64,000 nt of DNA from Halogeometricum sp. S3BR5-2 (GCF_031624635.1 NZ_JAMQOQ010000002.1:744001-808000); one strand, 5' to 3'; positions 16,004 to 25,230 are shown, numbered from the stretch's first letter. Made by a program: numbers and translations. Notes: a model not told the origin generated them from the sequence alone.

Positions 16004-17386
16004 ATGAGCGAACGAGAGACGTGGGCGACGCGAGCGGGGTTCATCCTCGCGGCCGTCGGTAGCGCCGTCGGCCTCGGGAACATCTGGCAGTTCCCGTTCA
16101 AGACGGCGCAGTACGGCGGCGCGACGTTCCTCGTCGTCTACCTCGTGGCGGCGTTCGGCATCGGGCTTCCGGCGATGCTCTCGGAGTTCGTCATCGGCCG
16201 GAAGAGCAACCTCAACACCATCGGCGCGTTCGAGCGACTCGGCTACCGCAACTGGCGCGTCGTCGGCATCGTCGGCCTGCTGACGGGCTTTTGGATCCTC
16301 TCGTACTACAGCGTCGTCGGCGGGTGGGTGCTCCGCTACATCGGCGGCAGTCTCACCGGCGCGTACTTCGGCGACGCCGCGGCGTACTTCGGCGCCGTCT
16401 CCGCCGGCCTCCCGGCCGTCGCCCTCCACGCCGTCTTCATGGCCCTGGTCGTCGGCATCGTCGCCTTCGGCATCGAGGACGGCATCGAGAGGGCGACGAA
16501 GCTGATGGTGCCGAGCATCCTCGTCATCCTCGTCGCCCTCGCCGTCTGGGCGTTCACGCTCCCCGGGTCCGGTCCCGGCTACGCCTACTTCCTCTCGCCC
16601 GACCTGAGCCAACTTCGGCTCTCGGTGGTCTTCACGAACGCCTTCCCGTTCGTCGCCTTCAGCGGTCCCCTCGCCGAAATCATCCCGTTCGCCGTCTCGC
16701 AGGCGTTCTTCTCGCTGTCGCTCGGCATGGGCGCGATGATAACCTACGCCTCCTACATCGACGGCGACGAGAGCCTGTTCGGCGACAGCGTCACCATCGT
16801 CGTGTTCAACAGCCTCATCGGCATCCTCGCGGGACTCGTCGTCATCCCCCTCCTGTTCGCGCAGGGGGCCGAACCCGGCAGCGGCGGGGCCGGCGCCCTG
16901 TTCGTCAGCGTCGCCGGTGCCTTCGCGACCATCCCGTTCGGCCGCGTCGTCGGCTTCGTCTTCTTCCTCGTCGTCCTCGTGGCCGCCCTGTCGTCGGCCA
17001 TCAGCCTGCTGGAAGTCGTCGTCTCCTACGCCGTCGACAACTACGCCGTCTCCCGACCGCAGGTGGCCGCCGGCCTCGGCGCCGCCATCTTCGTCCTCGG
17101 CCTCCCCTCGGCGTGGGACACCGCGTGGCTGACGTGGTTCGACACCCTCGCCTACCAACTGCTGCTGCCGCTGTCGGTGCTCGGTATCCTCGTCTTCGTC
17201 GGCTGGGTGTTCGGCCGGCCGGCCGTCGAGGAACTCCTCCGCGGCACCGGCTTCGGCGGCGGAATCGGCTCGCTGTGGCTGTGGCTGGTCCGCACCGTCG
17301 TCCTCCTCGGCGTCGTCCTCACCCTGGTGCTCGGACTCATCACGCTGTTCGGTGGTCCCGACCCGGCAATCATCCCGCCGCTCTGA
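16004..17386 (+). CDS. sodium-dependent transporter, NSS (SLC6/LeuT) family
   Basis: The 460-residue membrane protein starts with the hallmark first helix WATRAGFILAAVGSAVGLGNIW, where the unwound TM1 binds substrate and sodium, followed by FPF. About eleven to twelve transmembrane segments follow. NSS carriers import amino acids or amines with sodium. The substrate is unknown. A close paralogue lies 197 nt downstream, sharing the same N-terminal signature with WRFPW in place of WQFPF, so the two probably arose by tandem duplication and diverged in substrate. Confidence 0.93.
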   Translation: MSERETWATRAGFILAAVGSAVGLGNIWQFPFKTAQYGGATFLVVYLVAAFGIGLPAMLSEFVIGRKSNLNTIGAFERLGYRNWRVVGIVGLLTGFWILSYYSVVGGWVLRYIGGSLTGAYFGDAAAYFGAVSAGLPAVALHAVFMALVVGIVAFGIEDGIERATKLMVPSILVILVALAVWAFTLPGSGPGYAYFLSPDLSQLRLSVVFTNAFPFVAFSGPLAEIIPFAVSQAFFSLSLGMGAMITYASYIDGDESLFGDSVTIVVFNSLIGILAGLVVIPLLFAQGAEPGSGGAGALFVSVAGAFATIPFGRVVGFVFFLVVLVAALSSAISLLEVVVSYAVDNYAVSRPQVAAGLGAAIFVLGLPSAWDTAWLTWFDTLAYQLLLPLSVLGILVFVGWVFGRPAVEELLRGTGFGGGIGSLWLWLVRTVVLLGVVLTLVLGLITLFGGPDPAIIPPL

Positions 17387-17553
17387 CGCCGCGCGGGTCG
17401 ACGTCGACTCCGCGGGCGCCGACTCGGCTCGCCCCGCCGTCGAAGAACCGTCACCGAACGGCCGATTTCCGCTCCGATTCTCGACGAATATCGCATTCTG
17501 GCCGCCGTTTATCCGTTACATTTGCCGGTTGACGAATCTTCGGTCCGTAAGCG

Positions 17554-17560
17554 CTTTTAC
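17554..17560 (+). promoter_or_regulatory. TATA-like promoter box of the second NSS transporter
   Basis: CTTTTAC lies 24-30 nt before the ATG at 17584, preceded by a purine-rich CGGTCCGTAAG. The second transporter therefore appears to have its own promoter. Confidence 0.45.
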
Positions 17561-17583
17561 TCCGAGCGGGGGACTGCGAGTCA

Positions 17584-19002
17584 ATGACACGAGAGACGTG
17601 GGCGACACGCGTCGGGTTCATCCTCGCCGCCGTCGGCAGCGCCGTCGGCCTCGGGAACATCTGGCGGTTCCCCTGGGTGACGGCCGAGAACGGCGGCAGC
17701 GCCTTTTTCGCGATGTATCTCGGTATCGTCTTCCTGGTCGGCGTCCCCGGCCTCCTCGCGATGTTCGTCGTCGGGCGGCGCGCCAAGCGCAACCCCGTCG
17801 GCGCCCTGCAACGGCTCTCGGGGTCGGACCGCTGGGGGCTGGCCGGCGGCTTCCTCGTCCTCAGTTCCCTGGTGCTCATCTCCTTCTACAGCGTCGTCGG
17901 CGGCTGGATACTGCGCTACCTCGGCGAGAGCCTCCTCGGCGTCGTCACCGGACGCACCCCCTACTTCGCGAACCCCGGCGCGTCCTTCAGTGCGGCGTCC
18001 GTCGGCGTCGACGCCGTCGCCTTTCACCTCGTCTTCCTGGCGCTGACGGCGTTCGTCGTCGTCGCCGGCATCCGGCGGGGCATCGAAGTCGCCACGAAGT
18101 GGATGATGCCCGCCATCTTCGCCCTGCTCGTCGGCCTCGCGGCGTGGGCCTCGACGCAGTCCGGCGCCGCCGAGGCGTACGCCTTCTACCTCCGGTTCGA
18201 CACGAGCGTCATCCGCGAGAACTTCTTCGGCCTGCTCGGCCCCGCCGCGGGCCAGGCGCTGTTCACCCTCTCGCTCGGCGTCGGCACGATGATAACGTAC
18301 GCCTCCTACCTCGACGAGGACCGCTCGCTCCCGTTCGACGGCGCGAGCGTCGCCGTCCTCAACACCGTCGTCGGCGTCCTCGCCGGCCTCGTCGTCTTCC
18401 CCCTCCTGTTCTCGCTCGGCATCGAACCCGGCGAGACGGGCACCGGCGCGGGCGCGCTGTTCGTCGGCCTCGCCGGGGCGTTCGCGCAGCTTCCCGCCGG
18501 CGCGCTCGTGGCGACGGCCTTCTTCGCCGTCGTCGCCCTCGCGGCGCTCTCCTCGGCCATCAGCATCCTCGAAATCTCCGTCTCCTTCCTCGTCGACGAG
18601 TACGACCTGCCGCGCCGCCGCGCCGCGGCGGCCGTCGGCGGCCTCGTCGCCGTCACCGGCTCCGTCTGCGCGCTCAACGCCGGCGTGTTCGGCTTCGTCG
18701 CGGGCACCCTCGTCGACATCCTGCTCACCATCGGGCTGGCCGTCTGTCTCGTCTTCGTCGGCTGGGTGATGGGTCGGGACGCCCTCGTCGAGTTCCGGAA
18801 GGGCGCCGGACCGGTCGGCCGCGCCGTCGCGACGCCGTGGCTGTTCGCCGTCGGCGTCCTGCTCCCGACGTTCCTCGTCTTCACCCTCCTAACGACGTTC
18901 AACGTCGACGCCGAAATCGGCTTCTGGCCCACCGTCGCCGCCGCCGTCGCCGTCGCCGCCGCCGCCTTCGCGGGCCTGCGCGGCGAGCGCTCGCTCGTCT
19001 GA
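17584..19002 (+). CDS. sodium-dependent transporter, NSS family (second copy)
   Basis: A 472-residue NSS carrier with the conserved TM1 (GFILAAVGSAVGLGNIWRFPW), SFYSVVGGW in TM3 and LSLGVGTMITYASYL in TM6-7, about twelve hydrophobic segments. It is clearly paralogous to the protein encoded at 16004, but the C-terminal third differs and has an extra hydrophobic segment. Likely imports an amino acid or organic amine with sodium; the substrate is unknown. A T-rich GATTTCTTCTCC follows the stop and may end the transcript. Confidence 0.93.
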   Translation: MTRETWATRVGFILAAVGSAVGLGNIWRFPWVTAENGGSAFFAMYLGIVFLVGVPGLLAMFVVGRRAKRNPVGALQRLSGSDRWGLAGGFLVLSSLVLISFYSVVGGWILRYLGESLLGVVTGRTPYFANPGASFSAASVGVDAVAFHLVFLALTAFVVVAGIRRGIEVATKWMMPAIFALLVGLAAWASTQSGAAEAYAFYLRFDTSVIRENFFGLLGPAAGQALFTLSLGVGTMITYASYLDEDRSLPFDGASVAVLNTVVGVLAGLVVFPLLFSLGIEPGETGTGAGALFVGLAGAFAQLPAGALVATAFFAVVALAALSSAISILEISVSFLVDEYDLPRRRAAAAVGGLVAVTGSVCALNAGVFGFVAGTLVDILLTIGLAVCLVFVGWVMGRDALVEFRKGAGPVGRAVATPWLFAVGVLLPTFLVFTLLTTFNVDAEIGFWPTVAAAVAVAAAAFAGLRGERSLV

Positions 19003-19067
19003 TTTCTTCTCCCCGACGCCCCTTCCGCTATCAGCACGCTTTCCCCGCCGCCGACGGACCGACGCAC

Positions 19068-19964
19068 GTGAACGTCTCCGTCCCGCCGCTCGTCCTCCTC
19101 CTCTCGCTCGGCCCCGCGGTGCTCTGGGGGTTCACACCCGTCATCGAGAAACGCGCGCTCTCCGGCGGCGGGCGACCCTTACAGGCGGCGCTGGTGGTGG
19201 TCGTCGTCGACACCCTCCTCTACTCGCTGGCCCTCCTCGCGCGGGGGACCGTCCCGTTCGTCGGCCTCCCGCTCGAAACCGCCGCGGTGTTCGTCGCCGC
19301 CGGCGTCTTCGGCACCGCGCTCGGACGGCTGGCCATCTTCGCCGGCAACGACCGCGTCGGCGCCAGCGTCTCCAGCGCCGTCGTCAGCGCCCGACCGCTG
19401 TTCGCCACCGCCCTCGCCGTCGGGTTCTTGGGAGAGCCGGTCTCGCTCGCGACGGCCGCGGGCGTCCTCGTCCTCGTCGTCGGCCTCGCGGTGCTCTCCC
19501 TGGCGAAGGGCGGCGACATCGCCGGCTGGGACACCCGGGACCTGCTGATGCCGCTCGCCGCCGCCGTCACGTTCGCCATCGGCAACGTCCTCCGCCGGTT
19601 CGGCCTGGGACTGGGGGACACCTCGGCGCTCGAAGCCGTCGCGCTCAACGAGTTCGCGGCGCTCGTCGCCCTCGGCGGCTACGTCCTCGTCGCCGGCCGC
19701 CGCGACGTGCTGGAGGCGCCGCGGCGCACCTACGGCGTCTTCGCCGTCAGCGGGACGATGACCGCCGTCGCGCTCTTGGCGATGTTCACCGCGCTGGCGC
19801 TGCCCGAGGGCCGCGTCGCCGTCGTCGACCCGCTCATCGCCACCGCGCCGCTGTTCACGACGGTGTTCTCGTACTTCCTGCTCTCGGACCTCGAACGCGT
19901 CACCCGCGGCATCGTCGCCGGGGCGGTGCTGGTCGTGGCGGGGGCGGCGCTGGTGGCGGTGTGA
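19068..19964 (+). CDS. EamA/DMT-family transporter
   Basis: The 298-residue product has about ten transmembrane helices in two similar halves, the layout of EamA (drug/metabolite transporter) carriers. The first half starts with PAVLWGFTPVIEKRAL and the second with FAIGNVLRRFGLGLGDTSA. Such proteins export or exchange metabolites. Start chosen at GTG 19068; the frame runs open into the NSS gene as a shadow. It follows the NSS gene by 65 nt on the same strand, so co-transcription is possible. Substrate unknown. Confidence 0.88.
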   Translation: MNVSVPPLVLLLSLGPAVLWGFTPVIEKRALSGGGRPLQAALVVVVVDTLLYSLALLARGTVPFVGLPLETAAVFVAAGVFGTALGRLAIFAGNDRVGASVSSAVVSARPLFATALAVGFLGEPVSLATAAGVLVLVVGLAVLSLAKGGDIAGWDTRDLLMPLAAAVTFAIGNVLRRFGLGLGDTSALEAVALNEFAALVALGGYVLVAGRRDVLEAPRRTYGVFAVSGTMTAVALLAMFTALALPEGRVAVVDPLIATAPLFTTVFSYFLLSDLERVTRGIVAGAVLVVAGAALVAV

Positions 19965-20010
19965 GAGACGGGAAACGAAGTGTGAGAGCCGAGGGAAAGA
20001 AAAGTCCGTA

Positions 20011-20856
20011 TCAGGCGCGCTCGCCCGTGGTCGCCGCCGAATCGGTCGCGTCCAGCGCGGCGACGTCGAAGTACTCGGCCTCCTCGGGGACGACCACCCG
20101 CTGGCTCACCTGCCGGTTGTCGTCGGGCCGGAGGTCGGTCTCGCGGCGTTCGACCCGGAGCACGGGCGCGTCAGACTCGTCGTAGAACGTGAGTCGGACC
20201 GCGCCGTCGCGGGGTTCGCCCTGGTTGACGAGCGTCGCTTCGAGCGTCACCGCCTCGCCGCGGACGGCCTTCGCCGACTCGACGTTCCCGCCGTTGTCGG
20301 TGAGGCCGGCGCCAGAGGCGTGGACGGTCTCGGAGGCGTCGTTCCGCGAGTCGCGGTAGATTTGGAGGCGATTCTCGATGCCCTCCGCCAGCCTGTCGGC
20401 GTCGCCCGAGAGCCGTTCGCGCATCGAGACGACGACGCCGTCGATGTCGTCGACCAGTGACGCCCGCGAGGTGCTGACGTCGTCGCGGTCCTCGTACTCC
20501 GCGAGGAGCGAGCGCGCGCGGTCCAGTTGCTCGGAGACGTCCGCGTCGGCCTCGCGTTCGATGCGGTCCAGCGCGTCCCGCACGTCGAGGATGGGCGGGA
20601 GTTCGCGGTCCGCGGGGCCGTCCGTCTCGTCGGCGTCCGTCTCCGCGGCGGCCACCTCGTCGGCCGTCGAACCGTCATCGGGGTCCGGACTGCTGCCGGC
20701 CTCCGTGCCGGCCCCCGACGCCTCGCGGCTGGTGACGGTCGTGTCGCTGTCGACGTCCTCGCCCGAGCGACGGTCGTCCGAGCGGCGGGACGCGTCCTGA
20801 TCGAACACTTCCGACTCCTCGTCGTCGTCGTCGTCGCCGGTGTAGCGGTGGGACAC
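20011..20856 (-). CDS. acidic coiled-coil protein with C-terminal beta domain, unknown
   Basis: The 281-residue product has three parts: an Asp/Glu/Ser-rich disordered N terminus (about 1-95), a helical, probably coiled-coil region with [16 protein letters not shown] (about 95-180), and a beta-rich C-terminal domain beginning near 195 ([28 protein letters not shown]) that resembles a CARDB/Ig-like fold. No signal peptide or membrane helix is visible, so it is probably cytosolic. I chose GTG 20856 because residues upstream are arginine-rich shadow. It is divergent from pccB. The family is not recognised. Confidence 0.72.
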   Translation of the reverse strand: MSHRYTGDDDDDEESEVFDQDASRRSDDRRSGEDVDSDTTVTSREASGAGTEAGSSPDPDDGSTADEVAAAETDADETDGPADRELPPILDVRDALDRIEREADADVSEQLDRARSLLAEYEDRDDVSTSRASLVDDIDGVVVSMRERLSGDADRLAEGIENRLQIYRDSRNDASETVHASGAGLTDNGGNVESAKAVRGEAVTLEATLVNQGEPRDGAVRLTFYDESDAPVLRVERRETDLRPDDNRQVSQRVVVPEEAEYFDVAALDATDSAATTGERA

Positions 20857-21022
20857 GGACGCCGATACCGACCGGCGTCGCCTAAGCGTGACGGCAGTCC
20901 GCTCGCGGAGCGAAGCGGGGGCGGTACGACGGACGTCGAACCCTCGATTGCCGTATTGCGGAAACCCTTTTGCGCCCCGTCCGGACGTTCGTGATAATGA
21001 GTGTAGGTGGTCCGCTGTGACG

Positions 21023-22567
21023 ATGGACGACCGTATCGACGAACTCCGCGAGAAGCGCGAGCGAGCGCTGAAAGGCGGAGGTGAGGAACGCATCGAGTCC
21101 CAACACGACAAGGGGAAGATGACCGCCAGAGAGCGCATCGACTACTTCCTCGACGACGGGACGTTCAACGAGTTCGACCAGTTCCGAACCCACCGCAACC
21201 ACAAGTTCGGGATGGAGGAGACGAAACTCCCCGGCGACGGCGTCGTCACCGGCTACGGCGACGTCGACGGCCGCAAGACGTTCGTCTTCGCCCACGACTT
21301 CACCGTCTTCGGCGGCTCCCTAGGTGAAGTATTCGCCGAGAAAGTCTCGAAGGTCATGGACAAGGCCGTCGAAGTCGGCGCCCCCGTCATCGGCCTCAAC
21401 GACTCCGCCGGCGCCCGCATTCAGGAGGGCGTCCAGTCGCTCGGCGGGTTCGGCGAGATATTCCGGCGAAATACGGAGGCCTCCGGCGTCGTCCCGCAGA
21501 TTTCGGCCATCATGGGCCCCTGCGCCGGCGGCGCCGTCTACTCGCCCGCCATCACCGACTTCACCTTCATGGTGAAGGACACCAGCCACATGTTCATCAC
21601 CGGCCCCGACGTCATCAAGACCGTCACCGGTGAAGAGGTGACGTTCGAGGAACTCGGCGGCGCGATGACGCACGCCTCCGAATCCGGCGTCGCCCACTTC
21701 GCCTGCGACTCCGAGGAGCAGGCTCTCGACCAGATTCGACTCCTCCTCTCGTACCTCCCGCCGAACAACGTCGAGGACCCCCCGCGCGTCGACCCCTGGG
21801 ACGACCCCGAACGCGCCGACGAGTCGCTCAATTCGGTGGTCCCCGACCAACCCCGCAAACCCTACGACGCCCACGACGTCATCGACGGCGTCCTCGACGA
21901 GGGCTCGTTCTTCGGCGTCCACGAGGAGTTCGCCAAGAACATCGTCGTCGGCTTCGCCCGTCTGGACGGTCACTCCGTGGGCGTCGTCGCCAACCAACCC
22001 CGCGTCAACGCCGGAACGCTGGACATCGAAGCCTCCGAGAAAGCCGCCCGCTTCGTGCGCTTCTGCGACTCGTTCAACGTCCCCATCGTCTCCTTCGTCG
22101 ACGTGCCGGGGTTCCTCCCCGGCACCGACCAGGAACACGGCGGCATCATCCGCCACGGCGCGAAACTGCTGTACGCCTACTCCGAAGCGACCGTCCCGCT
22201 GATGACGGTCATCACGCGGAAGGCCTACGGCGGCGCCTACGACGTGATGGCCTCGAAGCACCTCGGCGCGGACGTCAACTACGCGTGGCCGACGGCCGAA
22301 ATCGCCGTGATGGGCCCGCAGGGCGCGGTCAACATCCTCTACAGCGACGAACTCGACGCGGCGGAGGACCCCGAGGCCCGCCGCGACGAACTCATCGAAG
22401 AGTACAGGGAAGAGTTCGCCAACCCGTACACCGCAGCAGATAGGGGATTCGTCGACGCGGTTCTGGAACCGACGGAGACGCGCGCGCGCCTCGTCGAGGA
22501 CCTGGAGATGCTGCGCTCGAAGCGCAAGTCACTGCCAGACAAGAAACACGGCAACATCCCGATATGA
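21023..22567 (+). CDS. pccB: acyl-CoA (propionyl-CoA) carboxylase carboxyltransferase subunit
   Basis: This 514-residue carboxyltransferase moves CO2 from carboxybiotin to an acyl-CoA, most likely propionyl-CoA and perhaps acetyl-CoA. It has the N-terminal half with [19 protein letters not shown], the oxyanion-hole segments [10 protein letters not shown] and [12 protein letters not shown], and the C-terminal half with [21 protein letters not shown] and [12 protein letters not shown]. Start chosen at ATG 21023; a GTG six nt upstream is possible. It overlaps pccX by 4 nt. The biotin carboxylase/BCCP gene that would complete the enzyme lies about 11 kb away at 33303. Products feed methylmalonyl-CoA and the TCA cycle. 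Confidence 0.95.
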   Translation: MDDRIDELREKRERALKGGGEERIESQHDKGKMTARERIDYFLDDGTFNEFDQFRTHRNHKFGMEETKLPGDGVVTGYGDVDGRKTFVFAHDFTVFGGSLGEVFAEKVSKVMDKAVEVGAPVIGLNDSAGARIQEGVQSLGGFGEIFRRNTEASGVVPQISAIMGPCAGGAVYSPAITDFTFMVKDTSHMFITGPDVIKTVTGEEVTFEELGGAMTHASESGVAHFACDSEEQALDQIRLLLSYLPPNNVEDPPRVDPWDDPERADESLNSVVPDQPRKPYDAHDVIDGVLDEGSFFGVHEEFAKNIVVGFARLDGHSVGVVANQPRVNAGTLDIEASEKAARFVRFCDSFNVPIVSFVDVPGFLPGTDQEHGGIIRHGAKLLYAYSEATVPLMTVITRKAYGGAYDVMASKHLGADVNYAWPTAEIAVMGPQGAVNILYSDELDAAEDPEARRDELIEEYREEFANPYTAADRGFVDAVLEPTETRARLVEDLEMLRSKRKSLPDKKHGNIPI

Positions 22568-22833
22568 CCGTCGAAGACGTGGAATTGTCGATTCCGGAGA
22601 CGGCCGACGAGGAGGAAGCGGCGGCCATCGTCGCCGCCGTCGGCGCGCACCTCCGCGACCGGCGGGCGGCCGCGGCGGCCGCCGCCGCCGCTTCGGACGG
22701 CGAGGAGTCGTGGGACGGCGAGAAGTGGTCGTTCGCGGGGCGACTGGACGGCGTGGGTCGGCCCGCCGCGCGCGTCCCGGACGGCGCCCCGCGCGAGAAG
22801 TGGAGCGCCGCCGGGCGCACCGACCGCTTCTGA
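22564..22833 (+). CDS. pccX: small acyl-CoA carboxylase subunit (PccX / epsilon-like)
   Basis: The 89-residue product begins [20 protein letters not shown], has an alanine-rich helix (about 37-46), and ends with two tryptophan-centred motifs, [12 protein letters not shown] and [13 protein letters not shown]. This matches ACC epsilon-type subunits that bridge carboxyltransferases, and the PccX protein required for propionyl-CoA carboxylase activity in Haloferax mediterranei. Its ATG overlaps the pccB stop (ATGA), so translation is coupled. The homology is my reading of the motif and context rather than an alignment. Confidence 0.82.
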   Translation: MTVEDVELSIPETADEEEAAAIVAAVGAHLRDRRAAAAAAAAASDGEESWDGEKWSFAGRLDGVGRPAARVPDGAPREKWSAAGRTDRF

Positions 22834-22868
22834 GCCCCCACCGCCCACCGCGTCGCGTTCCGACCCGC

Positions 22869-22997
22869 TCAGGCGGTGAGCAGCGCCCACGCGCCGAGTA
22901 GGAGGACGACGGCGACGACGAGGGAGAACAGCTTCCAGACGGGATGCATCCCGTCGAACGCGTCGACCATCGGCTTGCTGGTGGAGTCGTTCGTCAT
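22869..22997 (-). CDS. 42-aa single-helix membrane protein
   Basis: A frame too short for usual gene calling: ATG at 22997 gives MTNDSTSKPMVDAFDGMHPV, then WKLFSLVVAVVLLLGAWALL as one clear transmembrane helix, ending at a TGA. The start is polar, the helix is bounded by Lys, and the frame has haloarchaeal codon use. Function is unknown; such proteins often act as small membrane regulators. It converges on pccX from the other strand, 35 nt away. Confidence 0.62.
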   Translation of the reverse strand: MTNDSTSKPMVDAFDGMHPVWKLFSLVVAVVLLLGAWALLTA

Positions 22998-23080
22998 CGT
23001 CCTCGCTCTGGGGTCGCCGAACAAATGTGTTCTCCCGCGGCGCCGCGGGCGCGGTCGGTCACCGCCGAATCGACGGTGGT

Positions 23081-23087
23081 ACTTATC
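23081..23087 (+). promoter_or_regulatory. TATA-like promoter box of the amphi-Trp gene
   Basis: ACTTATC lies 27-33 nt before the ATG at 23114, which favours that start over the upstream ATG of the same frame. Confidence 0.5.
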
Positions 23088-23113
23088 CGCCTCCGCCTCC
23101 AGTAATCGGACGT

Positions 23114-23398
23114 ATGCCCGAAGAGACGCTCTTCAAATCCGAAAGTACGCAGGATAGAGAAGAAATCGCGTCGTATCTGCGGAAAGTCGCGGATAACCTC
23201 GAAACCGGGAAATCGCTGACGCTGCGCGCGGGCGACCAGACGGTGACGATGGACCCGCCGCCCCGACTGACGTTCGAGGTGAAAGCAGAACGCGAGGGTC
23301 CGACGGGGAGCCCCGGCGAACTGAGCGTGGAGTTCGAGTTGGAGTGGGACGAGGACGGCGGCGACGGGGAGAGCGGCGGCAGCCTCGAAATCGAGTAG
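23114..23398 (+). CDS. amphi-Trp domain protein
   Basis: The 94-residue product matches the small amphi-Trp domain family: EETLFKSESTQDREEIASYL, a helix, then LETGKSLTLRAGDQTVTMDPP and an acidic beta hairpin with FEVKAERE and LSVEFELEW. These domains occur alone or in small acidic proteins in archaea and bacteria and have no assigned biochemical role. The start at ATG 23114 is supported by a TATA-like box 27 nt away; the longer frame adds an unlikely proline run. Confidence 0.87.
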   Translation: MPEETLFKSESTQDREEIASYLRKVADNLETGKSLTLRAGDQTVTMDPPPRLTFEVKAEREGPTGSPGELSVEFELEWDEDGGDGESGGSLEIE

Positions 23399-23453
23399 TT
23401 CCGAAGCGGACCGCTCTCGGCCCGTCGATGTCGCGTCGAGAAAGCGCCCCCGT

Positions 23454-23648
23454 CTACGCCGTCTGCGCCGCGCCGCCCTTCTTTCGCGTGATGTAGCCCG
23501 CGATGCGGTTTCGGACTTCCTTCGACTCGACGTTGGTCAGTTGGCTGACGCTCTCTTTGTTCGTATCGAAGTCGGCGTTGAACGCCTGCGGATACTTCTC
23601 CAGCAGCAGCTTTCCGAGCTGTTTGACGTACTTGGGTTTGATAGCCAT
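23454..23648 (-). CDS. rps17e: 30S ribosomal protein S17e
   Basis: The 64-residue protein is a textbook archaeal S17e: MAIKPKYVKQLGKLLLEKYP, then NKESVSQLTNVESKEVRNRIAGYITR and a short basic tail. It belongs to the small ribosomal subunit and is found in archaea and eukaryotes only. It is a single-gene unit with a TATA-like box 25-31 nt upstream. Its basic residues stand out against the acidic neighbours, as expected for an rRNA-binding protein. Confidence 0.97.
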   Translation of the reverse strand: MAIKPKYVKQLGKLLLEKYPQAFNADFDTNKESVSQLTNVESKEVRNRIAGYITRKKGGAAQTA

Positions 23649-23672
23649 GCCCGACGGTATCCACAGAGCGCA

Positions 23673-23679
23673 CTAAAAC
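23673..23679 (-). promoter_or_regulatory. TATA-like promoter box of rps17e
   Basis: GTTTTAG on the minus strand lies 25-31 nt before the ATG at 23648, fitting a near-leaderless ribosomal-protein transcript. Confidence 0.4.
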
Positions 23680-23761
23680 GATTCGTTCCGCGCCCGCCGG
23701 CGAGAGAGGGCGTGGCACGGGTCGTTCGGACGAGGGCGGCGTCCGTCGACCCCGCCGTCGG

Positions 23762-24376
23762 CTACGGCCGGTCCCGCCAGCCCGATACCGCGTCTATCGT
23801 CTCGAACGCCTCCTTCTCCGCCGGGCCGCCGCACCGTTCGACGGTGTCCGCGAAGTACTCGAGCCGAGAGAGCAGTTCGTCGGTGTCGTACGCCGGCACG
23901 TCGAGGCGCGACGCCGCGACGGTGGCGTCTATCACGGCGGCGAACCCGCGGTTGATGAGGGGAACCGTCTCGGAGACGACGCGCGACTCGGCGGGCCGGA
24001 GTTCCCACTGTTCCCAGCGCGTGCCGCCGCGTTCGCCGCCGTCGACGCGCCGGGCTTCCACTTCGACCCACGCGTGCGCGGCGTCGAGGACCGGGTCGTC
24101 CTCCTCGCGGACGGTCATGGCCGCCGAGACGAACTCGCGGGGGTCCGAGACGAACTGAACGACGCCGCCGCCGCGCCGGTGGAAGTTCCGCCGCGTCCGC
24201 GTGTTCCCCCACGTCGTCGCCGTCACCACGTCTCCCGGTTCCTCGGGGGCGCGCAGGCCGAGGGCGGCGACGTTCCAGCGGTCGTTCGGACCGAGCGTCG
24301 TCACCACCGACTCGGTGACGCCGCGGAGGGCGACGGGCCACCCGTCGGCCGCCCCCTCCGGTTCCGGACCGCTCAC
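23762..24376 (-). CDS. DUF447 family protein (flavin-reductase-like split barrel)
   Basis: The 204-residue product contains the DUF447 core: RGVTESVVTTLGPNDRWNVAALGL, WGNTRTRRNFHRRG, VQFVSDPREFVSAAMT and a C-terminal helical part with INRGFAAVIDATVAASRL. DUF447 proteins are predicted to adopt an FMN-binding split-barrel fold. The gene is last in a four-gene operon, its GTG start overlapping the upstream gene by 4 nt (GTGA). Biochemical role is unknown. From memory, homologues occur beside one-carbon cofactor genes in methylotrophs and methanogens, which suggests cofactor biosynthesis. Confidence 0.87.
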   Translation of the reverse strand: MSGPEPEGAADGWPVALRGVTESVVTTLGPNDRWNVAALGLRAPEEPGDVVTATTWGNTRTRRNFHRRGGGVVQFVSDPREFVSAAMTVREEDDPVLDAAHAWVEVEARRVDGGERGGTRWEQWELRPAESRVVSETVPLINRGFAAVIDATVAASRLDVPAYDTDELLSRLEYFADTVERCGGPAEKEAFETIDAVSGWRDRP

Positions 24377-25230
24377 ACCGACAACCCCCGTTCGAGGGCG
24401 ACGAACGCCGCCGCGCAGACGAGGTCGGCCGTCGTTCCGGGGTTGATACCCTCCGCGACGAACTCCTCGGCCAGTTCGGCCACTCTCCCCTCGTCGCCCC
24501 GGGCCTCGGCCGCCCGGCGGCGCACCTCGGCGGCCGTCTCGGGGCCGTGCTTCGTCCGCACGAGGGTGTCCCCCTCGTCGGCGAGGCGGTCGACGAACGC
24601 GCGCGCGATTCGGTCCGGCGCGGGGCCGTCGTCCGCGCGGATGGCCTCCGCCGTCTCGAACGTGCCGGCGAAGCCGTCCGTCCACTCCGCGGCGTTGCCG
24701 TCGCCCTCGCTGGCGGCCATCACCTCGGACAGGGTCAACCCTCGCTCGCGGAGCGTCGGTACCGCGTCGCTCCCGCGGCGGACGTCGAGGTCCGAGAGGT
24801 CCTCCGGCGGGTCGTCGACGGCCACGTCGACGTGCTCGAACGCCCGGTAGAAGTCCGCGGCGTCCGCGACGGTGGTCGACTCGACGATTTCGGTGACTCC
24901 GTCGGGCGAGAGGTTTCCCGCGGCCGCCGCGCGCACGAGGGGGACGAGGAGCAGCAGACAGCCGAACTGCGTGTTGCCGCCCTCCTGGTGGCGCATCCCG
25001 CGCACGGCGCGTTCGAAGGCGACGCCGACGGGGGCGCCCGCCTCGGCCCGGCGGAGGCCCTCGCCCGACCCCACGGCGCCCGCGAGGAAGTGTTCGAACC
25101 GGAGGTCCGAGAGGTCGCGCGCGCGGTCGACGTTGCCGGGTTTCGGCGTCCCGGCGACGTCCAGTAGGAGCGCGAGTTGGGCGTTCTCGGCGGGGGTGCG
25201 GGGACTCGGACGCTCGGACGCGCCGCTCAC
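24373..25230 (-). CDS. triphosphoribosyl-dephospho-CoA synthase-like protein (CitG/MdcB family)
   Basis: The 285-residue protein belongs to the CitG/MdcB family, whose bacterial members transfer the ribosyl-triphosphate of ATP onto dephospho-CoA to make the citrate or malonate lyase prosthetic group. Family marks are LLLDVAGTPKPGNVDR, FEHFLAGAVGSGEG, HQEGGNTQFGCLLLLVPL and EFVAEGINPGTTADL. No citrate or malonate lyase gene is present here, so the archaeal enzyme probably ribosylates another acceptor. It sits between a DUS-like gene and DUF447, overlapping both by 4 nt (GTGA and TCAC read on the plus strand). Confidence 0.87.
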   Translation of the reverse strand: MSGASERPSPRTPAENAQLALLLDVAGTPKPGNVDRARDLSDLRFEHFLAGAVGSGEGLRRAEAGAPVGVAFERAVRGMRHQEGGNTQFGCLLLLVPLVRAAAAGNLSPDGVTEIVESTTVADAADFYRAFEHVDVAVDDPPEDLSDLDVRRGSDAVPTLRERGLTLSEVMAASEGDGNAAEWTDGFAGTFETAEAIRADDGPAPDRIARAFVDRLADEGDTLVRTKHGPETAAEVRRRAAEARGDEGRVAELAEEFVAEGINPGTTADLVCAAAFVALERGLSV

